This document shows positions 56,108 to 64,000 of a stretch of 64,000 nt of DNA, piece by piece (within the stretch, counting starts at the first letter, position 1; every line of letters starts with the position of its first letter). Location: contig OY821788.1 in NCBI GenBank assembly GCA_963682175.1, positions 17,316,001 to 17,380,000 on the forward strand, read 5' to 3'. The notes beneath the pieces were generated by a model. It was not told the DNA's origin and made no database searches. It saw nothing but the letters and a program-made list of their open reading frames with translations. Source of the DNA: Triglochin maritima. Taxonomy: Eukaryota; Streptophyta; Magnoliopsida; Alismatales; Juncaginaceae. A program made the translations under genes and the position numbers.

Positions 56108-57230
56108 TCTCTACTCTCCCCTTCCCCTTCTCTCCGTGTGCCCTTATTCTTCTCTCGTTGCCCTCTCTCTTGTTCTCCTTCTCCCTCCTCCTCTCCACTT
56201 CTTCTCCCTCCTCCTCTCCCTCCTCTCCCTCCTTCTCTTTCTCTCATCTCTCTCCTTCTGCTTCGCTTGTCCTTCTCTCCTCCTCCCTCTTCTTTTCCTC
56301 TCCGTCACCTTCACTCTCTCTCACTCCTCTCGTTCTCCTTCTCTCTCCCCCTTCTCCTTCCCTCTATTTCTCTCTCTACTTCTCCTTCTCCCTCCCTCTT
56401 CTCTCCTTCCCTTCCAGTCTCCTCTTCCTTCTCTCTCTCCTTCTCCTTGTCTTTCTCCGTCTAGCTCACTAACCGACTCCCTCACTCTTTCTCCCTCTCT
56501 CCTTCTCTTTCTCTCTCTCCTCTCTCCACTTCTCGCTCTAATTCACTCTCTCCCCTTCTCCGTTTCACTCCCTCCTTGTCGCTCTCCTTCTCCCTCTCTC
56601 TCCTTCTCTATTGTTCTCTCTGCTTCTCCATCTCTCCTTGCCCTTCTCACTCTCTCCCCCTCCGTCCACCTCTCCTCTCTCTCCTTCTCCTTCTAGCTCT
56701 CTCTCTCCGTCCCTCTCTCCTTGTTTCCCCATTTCCATCTCTCTCGTCCCACACTCTCCTTCTCTCTCTCCCCTCCTTCTCCTTGTGTTTCACTATCTTG
56801 TTGTCCCGCGCTCTCTCCTTCCCACTCCACTCTCTGATTCTCTCTTCCCTTATATTTTCTCTCTCCTTATCCTTCACTCTTCATCTTCCATCTCCTTCCC
56901 TCTCTCTCCTTCTCCTCTACTTCAATACCTCTCCTTCTCTTTCCCCTTCTCCTTCTCTCTCGCTCGCTTGCCTTCTCCTCTTGCTTCTCTCCCTCTCTCT
57001 CCTTCTCCTTCCCATCTCCACTCTTCTCCCTCTCTCCGTCTCCTTCTTCCTCCTTCCCTCCCCATCTCCCTCTACTTCTCTCTCCTTGTCCATCTCTCTC
57101 TCCCCTCCTCTCTCACTCTATCGTACTCTCTCTTTCTCCTCCTCCTTCTTCTCTCTCTTTCCTTCTCTCTCTCCTCTCCTCGTCTCCTTCTCGCTCTCCT
57201 CCCCTCTCACTCCCATTGTCCTTCTCTCTC
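52741..57230 (+). repeat. Polypyrimidine satellite, block 9 (about 3.9 monomers)
   Basis: Starts with TGCTC (altered TSD), the same flank as Gypsy-II. Anchors at 53731, 54892, 56053 and 57208 (periods 1161, 1161, 1155 bp). Ends CTTCTCTCTC immediately before the LINE-B poly(T). Confidence 0.95.
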
Positions 57231-57253
57231 TTTTTTTTTGCAAAGCAAAAAGG

Positions 57254-57266
57254 GAGGCTTAGCCTT
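57254..57266 (-). other. LINE-B 3'-terminal stem-loop
   Basis: AGGC-TTA-GCCT (57255-57265) forms a 4-bp stem with a 3-nt loop, 15 nt from the poly(A). It sits at the same place as the LINE-C stem GAGGC-TTC-GCCTC. Confidence 0.55.
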
Positions 57267-57437
57267 GAATTTCTATTAATTAGCAAAGTTTACAACCTAC
57301 AAAATTTATCGTTTAGTCTCGCGGGAGTATGCTACATACATATCCGGCTACTATAGATGTATATCCCGACATACAAGTATTACATCATGACATCTCTACA
57401 TCAAATCAGACCTACATCACACAATGTATCATCCACG

Positions 57438-60400
57438 CTACGCCCAAGTCTCCTCAAAATTCTGGTATTCGACGTCGTTTCTTGCGAGGCTCTTCACTCT
57501 TTGTCCCATACATCGGACCATGTCCTTAATTGCTCCCACAATGTCATCCGGTTTCTTCTTTTCATCCTCGAAAATTCTGCGATTTCGTTCTTGCCACACT
57601 TCATGTATCATTGCATTAAAGGCCCATCTTCTTGTGACCTTGTCCACCCGGCTCCCCCTAGCATGGGAGACACGATTTGCTTCACCTTCTAGATTCCATG
57701 CTTGGTTTGGTTTGAGTTTCAAAAGTCGAAGGATTTGGGCCCATATCTCCTTTGCATAATGGCAGCCCCAAAATAAGTGTTGAATATCTTCTTCCATCTC
57801 GTCACATAGGACACATGTTGGGTTATGGCTGGCCCCTCTTTGGTTCATTAGCTTTTTGGTGACTAGCCGCCCTCTCAAAGCTCTCCATGCCGTGAGTGCA
57901 TGTTTTGGTATAGCCTCCTTGTGCCACACCATATCCGCCCATGCCACCTTTGAGCCCGACTTCTTCACCCACTTCCACACCTCCTTCATTCCCAACTTGT
58001 CCCCTCGTCCATCAACTCGTGATGGTTTGTCTCTTCCTCCTTTGATGGGGGTATTGATGATCTTTGTCCAAAGTTCCTCCATGATAGTCGATTTTGGGAA
58101 GGGGAGAGTCCACTCTCCATTTCGAATGAAATGTGGAACTTTTGTATCCCAAGGTACCCCCAAATCGTAATGTAGCCTCTCACCCCACTCTTCACAATGG
58201 AAAGGCAGCCCACACCATGGGTGATGAAAGAAACTAATGTCTTCACCATCTCCCACTTGGTATTGAATATGTTGCCTTGCTATATCACGAACCCGGGTGA
58301 TTCCTCTCCATGCCCACGAGGAGGTGGATGGTGGTCTTGCGAGCCAAATGGATCTATTCTTCAAGTATTTTTGGCGAATGCACTTCACCGAAAGATAGTT
58401 TCCATCTTCCACCACAAGCCAAAACAAACGTAGAAGGCCCACTTCGTTCCATTCTACTAAGCGCTTAAGCCCGAGTCCCCCTTCCGATTTTGGGGTACAC
58501 ACATCCTTCCACGCAACCGCCACCCACTTCTTAGGCCCTCCCCAAATAAATCTAGACATGAGGTTGTCCATCTCTTGTAGCACTTTCCGAGGAATGAGAA
58601 ATGCGGATGTCCAATATATGCTAAGAGAAACGAGTACACTCCTCACTAGCTCCACCCGACCGGCGATGGATAAAAAGTTTTGCTTCCAAGTACTCAACCG
58701 TGCCTTTAGCTTGTTGACAAGTGACATGCAATGACTTCTTGCCATCCTTCCCGAGAATAAGGGCAAACCTAAGTATATCACCGGGAAGAGCTTTTTCTCC
58801 ATACCTAGATGTTCAACAATCCATTCCCCATGTTGGACTTCACCACCCATGAATATTTGACTCTTGGATGTGCTAAATTGCAGCCCCGAGTATGCCGTGA
58901 AGTCATCAAGAAGTTGTTTAAGAACTTGGGCGTTCTCCTTTGTAGCCTTTGCAAAAAGTAGCACATCATCCGCAAACATTAAGTGTGAGACGAGAGTGTC
59001 TCCACACACCAAGGGTTCAAGCTTGCCTTCCTCCACCGCCATGTTCACCATCTTACTCAAGACTTCCATGCACATTACAAACAAATATGGGGCTAGTGGA
59101 TCTCCTTGCCTCAACCCATTCCTTGCTTTAAACGGTTTTGAATTTGCCCCATTCACGTTCACAACAAAGGATGCTCGAACACATGCCATGATGGTCCTCC
59201 TCCACTTGTTCGGAAACCCAAATTTCTCCATTACTTGATCAAGGAACTCCCATGAGATGGAATCGTAGGCCTTTCGAATATCAAGATTGATGCACATTCT
59301 TCCTCTTCCTTTATCAAGATGAATGTTGTGACATAGCTCATGTGCAAGGAGGATGTTGTCACTAATTCTTCTTCCATGAACAAATGCACTTTCATTTTCC
59401 CCAACAATTTGTGGTAGCAATATCTTCAACCGGTTTGCAAGCACTTTAGAAGTGAATCTATACATCATGTTGCACAAAGCTATGGGCCTATAATCTTCCA
59501 CCATCTTTGGTGCCTTCTTCTTTGGTATGAGAGTGATAGACGTATAATTCCACTTGGCCAAAACCTTTCCACTCGTCATGCATGACTCCACGGCTTTGAA
59601 AATGTCCTTCTTTATTATTCCCCATGCCACTTTGAAGAACTTAGCATTGAACCCATCGGGCCCCGGCGCCTTGTCGACATTTGCATACAAGATAACATCT
59701 TCAAGCTCCTTCATGTGCAATTGTCGCACTAAACATTCTCCATCCGATGCTGCAATTTGGGGTAACTCAATCGATGATTTGATCTTACAAACCTGAAATT
59801 CATTAGCAAACAAGTTAGAAAAAAAGCATCGAAACGCTTCACGAATCTCTCCTTCCTCCTCGAAGATGTACTCTCCCTCACACACACTCCTCACTTGGTT
59901 GGTGGCCCTCCTCACTCTAAGTTGCGCATGAAAGAACCGGGTGTTTCGGTCCCCCTCCTTTAACCACCTAACTCTTGATTTTTGCTGAATTAATGATTCC
60001 TCCCACATGAGAACACGATTTAGCTCTTCTTTTGCTGCCCTCTCTTCGCTTCCTAGGTGCTCATCATCCGGCCCCTCACTTCTCCTTCTCCTTATATCCG
60101 CAAGGGTATTTCTAGCAACTCCCACCTTGTTTATAACATTTCCAAACTTGAGCCCACTCCATCTCTTTAGAGCCTTTTTTACGTCATTCAATTTTTCCAC
60201 CACTTTAAACATGGGAGTACCATCCACAAGTGTTGCCCACGCACCCTCTACAACCCCTAAGAACTCTTCATGATCCGCCCAATAGTTTTCAAACCTAAAC
60301 ATCTTCGGCTTCCTCCTCTCATTTCCATCCGTTTTCATGGTGAGCGTCGCATGGTCACTCAAGTCCTTCGCCCCCACCACATAAAATACCTCCGGGAACC

Positions 60401-63161
60401 TCTCTAACCAAGCATTGTTCATCAATATACGCTCAATTTTCGTTTCGATACGAGCGGCGCCCTCGGAGGAGTTGGACCAAGTGAATTCCTCACCCACCCA
60501 AGGCATTTCAAGGAGTTGAAGTGCATATGTACACTCATTGAATTCCTGAATTGCAGCCTCATTTACCATCCCTCCTCCCCTCTTCTCGCTTGCCATACGA
60601 ATGCAATTGAAGTCCCCTCCCACAACCCAAGGTATCGAGGCACTTGGTTCCACGGAGGCAAGGTCGTGCCAAAGTTTCCTTCTCTCTACATGACCATTTT
60701 CTCCATAAATTGCCGTGAAAGCAAACTCAATCCCATCCTTCCTCATGAGCCCCTCGAAATGAAGCATTTGGGCTGATTCAAATTTAGTATCAAGGCCTAC
60801 CACTTGATCATTCCAAAGCACAAGTATTCTCTCGGAGTCCACGATCAAGCTATTCCCCACCCATTCATGAGGCCATATTGCGCGCTTGAATCTTGCAAGC
60901 TTCTTCAATTTCACTTTGTGTTCCACAAGACACACTATATCCGGCTTCACCTCATTTATTCGACCCCTTATCATAAGTGCGCGGCCGGGTCCATTTGCTC
61001 CGTGCACATTCCACACAAGGATATTCATGGATTCAAGGTGTGGGCATACGCCCCTTCCCTCCACGCATGTTTTTTGTTGTCTCATTCCTTTCTCACGAAT
61101 TGCTTTGAAGGCTTCGGGTTGTGGTGAAATTGAAGCCAAATCCACCGGGGGTGGTGGGGAGCAACTTCGCACATGGCTTGCTATGGACGACGGAACCTCC
61201 ATCTCATGTGTTTCTTCTCGTTTTCCCATCCCGTCCTCCATGTCACTTTCCTTCTCGAGGTCCCCTAATACCCCCACCATGCTCCCATATTTCTTTTTCC
61301 ACGAGCTTTCCTTCCTTTGGTCCTTCTCCCTTGCCACTTTTCTAGGCGTTGTCCATCCTTCTTCATCATGTATCAAGGAAGCTAATCCAGTTGAGCCATT
61401 TCCCACGCCATTTTCTTCCAAAATCTCTCTCACATTTCCTTTGTTGCATACCTCATGGTGTTCCACTAATTTCGTGCCCATCCCATGCACAAGAGGCCCA
61501 TGCAACGTTCCTATCATGCTAGACCCCTCCAAGTTGAGTGGATCACGTGATTTCCCACCCCATTCCTCATTTGGTTGGTCCCCACAAAAGCTAACTTGGT
61601 CCCCCTCTCTTTCTTGCATGAAGGACTCCTCCTTGTGTGGTGATTCACGTGACTCTCCACCCCTTTCCTCTTTTGGTTTGTCCCCACGAAAAGTAGCTTG
61701 GTCCCCCTCTACTTCTTCACAAGGCTTACTTGCTCTCTCCCCATTGGCCCATTCAAACATGGAGCACTCAACACCCTCCTCATTGGTTCTTCCAAAAGTA
61801 GAGCACCCACCTTTGTTTTGCTTTCCCTTTTGCTCTTCTAGACGTCCACATGGCCTCCTCTCCTTGGCTTCCTCCCTTGTAGTTGTTTCCTCACGAAAAT
61901 GGACTCTATTTTTGTCTCCATTCTTGTCCTCCTCCATGCCACGTGCCTTCCTCTCATTTGCTCCCACTAGAGTGGAGCATACCACGAAATCTTGTGGTCC
62001 TCTTGATTTTCCCTCCTCATTTTCCCTCCCACATGAGTTCCTACGTGTCACCTCCCCATTTGCTGATGTGGCCACGTCCTCCTCCAAGGGCTCCACATCA
62101 TCATCCCTTCCATCCATCCTCCCTCCTCCATCCTCCACGGCAGCCACCTCCTTTGCCTCCCCTCCATGCAAACACCCCTCCTCTCTCACCCCTTCCTTGC
62201 TTCGCACCTCACTTCCATCCTTGTTGAGGTGTTTCCCACCCTTTGCACGTCCTACCTCCACCCATTTCTCGGCCTTCCTTTGTGGAACTTCATGGACATG
62301 TGCAATCACTCTCTTCCTTGGGCATCTCTCCACCACATGCCCAAACTCGAGGCACTCCATGCAATACCCGGGTCTCCACTCATATTCCACATACACTTTA
62401 TGCATTTCGCTCTCCTCCACTTGCACCTCCACCCAACTTGGATAGGAGAACTCATGGCTGACCTCAATGCAAACTCTTGCAAACGCCAACCTACACCCGG
62501 AAGCCGTATAATCATCCATGTAAAGGGGCCTTCCAAGCACACTTGCTATGTTACTCAATGTGTTAGGTGACCAAAAACGGAGGTCAACCTCCGGCAAGCG
62601 AACCCAAATGGGGACCGTGGTGATGTTGACCTTCTTCAATGACATTTCCGGTGTCCACTCTTGAACCACAAGTGGTGCCCCTCTAACGAACCAAGGTCAT
62701 CCTTGGAGAACCCTCTTTCTATCTTCACTAAGTGTAAACCGAAATAATAAGAATCTTTGGCTTCTTCTAATGATTTCCATACCTCCTACGAGTCCCCATA
62801 ACTTGTGGAGATGCTTCTCCAAAGTCGGCAAGTGAGGCTTGAGAGCTACGAAATACCCTACCAACACTTTGTCCCACCGTTTCAAGTTCTCCCTCACTTC
62901 TTGTTGTGAACACACGGCCACCTTCTCTCCTCCCTTGACAACCGGCGGAACAAATTTGAGGGTCGTGGTTGCCCTTGTACTAGATGTGAATAAATCCGAC
63001 CACTTCCTTGGGGGAGTAAGAACACTCCCTAGAGGTGGTGTGGAAGCTTCACCCTCCAAAGCCGAGGATAAAACCAACTTGTTTGCATGATGGAGACCCC
63101 TAATAGTACCACCATCTCCATCTTGTAGTTGCAATCGTGTAGAGCTAGATGTAGGATCCAT
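57438..63161 (-). pseudogene. LINE-B single-frame Gag-like/endonuclease/reverse transcriptase polyprotein, one stop
   Basis: About 1907 codons from ATG 63161 in one frame. Domains from the N-terminus: DUF4283-like RNA-binding region (about residues 70-190), CCHC knuckle CMECLEFGHVVERC (about 266-279), and a charged linker with a 33-residue tandem repeat. APE-type endonuclease follows from about residue 712 (NILVWNVHGANGPG, KPDIVCLVEHK, PWVVGGDFNCIR, LSDHATLTMK). RT blocks are DKAPGPDGFNAKFF, DYRPIALCNMMYR, LDIRKAYDSISW, GLRQGDPLAPYLF and LMFADDVLLFAKAT. A C-terminal zf-RVT region (CVLC...HLFWGCHY) completes it. TGA at 62697-62699 replaces the Gly codon kept in LINE-A, splitting off the first 154 codons; 62669-57438 (1743 codons) stays open and could start at an internal Met. 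Acts in target-primed reverse transcription. Confidence 0.92.
61536..61725 (-). repeat. 33-residue tandem repeat in LINE-B linker
   Basis: Two adjacent units with the pattern EGDQ(A/V)(T/S)F.GD.P.EE.GG.SR, about 99 bp apart, lie between the zinc knuckle and the endonuclease. The same is present in LINE-A (about 25495-25685). Function unknown; the region is acidic and basic rich and probably disordered. Confidence 0.7.
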
Positions 63162-63215
63162 TTTGGTGAGAAAATCAAAGGTTTTGGTGAAGAAACGAGG
63201 TGGAGAACCCTAGAC

Positions 63216-63319
63216 AACCTTAGGTTCCCCATGCGCACCTAGACTTTCTCTCTCCTCTCATAACTTTTTTTCCTTCTCTCTCTACTCTCTCTCCTCTCAT
63301 AACCTTAGGTTCCCCATGC
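63216..63319 (-). repeat. Direct repeat in LINE-B 5' UTR
   Basis: AACCTTAGGTTCCCCATGC at 63216-63234 and 63301-63319, 85 bp apart. CCTCTCATAAC is also repeated (63254-63264, 63293-63303). The second copy directly joins satellite, so the element's 5' end is placed here. Confidence 0.85.
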
Positions 63320-64000
63320 TCACTTACCGACACCCTCACTCTTTCTCCCTCTCTCCTTCCCCCTTTTCTCTCCTCCTCTCTCATACCACTCCTCTCTCTC
63401 TCCTTATCTACTCTCCCCTTCTCCTTCTCTCCGTGTGCCCTTATTCTTCTCTCCATGCCCTCTCTCTTGTTCTCCTTCTCCCTCCTCCTCTCCCTCCTCT
63501 CCCTCCTTCTCTTTCTCTCAACTCTCTCATTCTGCTTCGCTTGTCCTTCTCTCTCCTCCTCCCTCTTCCTTTCCTCTCCGTCATCTTCACTCTCTCTCAC
63601 TCCTCTCGTTCTCCTTCTCTCTCCCCCTTCTCCTTCCCTCTATTTCTCTCTCTACTTCTCCTTCTCCCTCCCTCTTTCCTTCTCTCCTTCCCTTCCAGTC
63701 TCCTCTTCCTTCTCTCTCTCCTTCTCCTTGTCTTTCTCCGTCTAGCTCACTTACCGACTCCCTCACTCGTTCTCCCTCCTTCTCTTTCTCTTTCTCTCTC
63801 TCCTCTCTCCACCTCTCCACCTCTCGCTCTAATTCACTCTCTCCCCTTCTCCGTTTCACTCCCTCCTTGTCGCTCTCCTTCTCCCTCTCTCTCCTTCTCT
63901 ATTGTTCTCTCTGCTTCTCCATCTCTCCTTGCCCTTCTCACTCTCTCCCCCCTGTCCACCTCTCCTCTCTCTCCTTCTCCTTCTAGCTCTCTCTCTCTCC
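63320..64000 (+). repeat. Polypyrimidine satellite, block 10 (partial, runs off the window)
   Basis: Starts TCACTTACCGACACCC and carries the CCTTCCCCCTTTTCTC variant segment (about 63356) also found beside LINE-A. It then continues through normal monomer landmarks to the window end. Confidence 0.94.

Larger units (their letters stand above)
57231..63319 (-). mobile_element. LINE-B: near full-length L1-type retrotransposon
   Basis: 6.1 kb on the minus strand. 5' UTR about 63319-63162, one long frame 63161-57438, a 3' UTR of about 200 bp with a terminal stem-loop, and poly(A) seen as 9 T at 57231-57239. Satellite abuts both ends, but the monomer phase differs between flanks and no TSD is visible. 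The single disabling lesion I can see is one premature stop. It is the only LINE here with both EN and RT. Confidence 0.93.

Noticed and set aside
54442..56472. 676-codon open frame rich in Ser, Leu, Pro and Phe on the + strand (and dozens like it, such as 12713-14644 and 2077-3942)
   Set aside because: It lies wholly in polypyrimidine satellite, where stop codons are rare in all three + frames. Overlapping frames are equally open and there is no domain or codon signal.
57329..57759. Small + strand frames near the LINE-B 3' end
   Set aside because: Antisense to the LINE-B C-terminus and 3' UTR.
60886..62445. 519-codon + strand open frame
   Set aside because: Antisense shadow of the LINE-B frame, which shows clear EN and zinc-knuckle motifs on the minus strand.
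1..64000. CRISPR array or bacterial satellite interpretation of the tandem repeats
   Set aside because: The period is over 1 kb without spacer structure, and the inserted elements are plant retrotransposons.

Overview
The window is heterochromatin-like DNA of a flowering plant. The evidence is entirely from repeats: Ty1/copia, Ty3/gypsy and L1-type elements with plant-specific features (an initiator tRNA-Met PBS, a tRNA-Asp-type PBS, a DUF4283-like Gag, a plant snRNA-type upstream element and telo-boxes). I cannot name the species. I see no host protein gene, tRNA, rRNA or CRISPR array.

The matrix is a tandem satellite of about 1.15-1.2 kb per monomer, almost pure pyrimidine on the + strand (CTCCTTCTC-type sequence). 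It is anchored by the motif CACTCCCATTGTCC at 8, 1176, 2328, 3528, 10921, 12076, 13228, 14385, 40430, 41580, 42747, 43913, 53731, 54892, 56053 and 57208. About 24 kb (roughly 20 monomer equivalents) is present in ten blocks: 1-4236, 7035-7486, 9732-14573, 16116-17218, 22584-23964, 27279-28565, 31361-31845, 39477-44131, 52741-57230 and 63320-64000. All blocks have the same orientation, so this is one array split by transposons. The long Ser/Leu/Pro-rich (+) and Arg/Glu/Lys-rich (-) open frames are artefacts of base composition.

Inserted elements, left to right: (1) LINE-C, 4237-7034, minus strand, 5'-inverted. (2) A left-truncated copy of a 2.8-kb LTR, 7487-9731. (3) A solo gypsy LTR with TSD CTTGT, 14574-16115. 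(4) Gypsy-II, 17219-22583, a 5'-truncated Gag-Pro element. (5) LINE-A, 23965-27278, minus strand, lacking its 3' half. (6) The intact 2.8-kb solo LTR with TSD TTATC, 28566-31360. (7) A Ty1/copia element, 31846-39476, with decayed gag-pr-int-rt and most of RNase H deleted. (8) Gypsy-III, 44132-52740, with two LTRs and Gag-Pro only. (9) LINE-B, 57231-63319, minus strand, near full length, with one Gag-like/EN/RT frame broken by a single stop.

Several neighbours share satellite junctions, which points to duplication of array segments that already carried insertions: 2.8-kb LTR copies 1 and 2 share their right flank, Gypsy-II and III share their 3' flank, and LINE-A and LINE-B share their 5' flank. 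The block gypsy-satellite-LINE occurs twice in the same order and orientation. The elements do not form a pathway. The most interesting signals are the strand asymmetry of the satellite, a plant snRNA-type USE plus TATA promoter in the gypsy LTRs, a covarying hairpin array before the copia 3' LTR, a stem-loop conserved at the LINE 3' ends, and repeated perfect palindromes in the gypsy LTRs.
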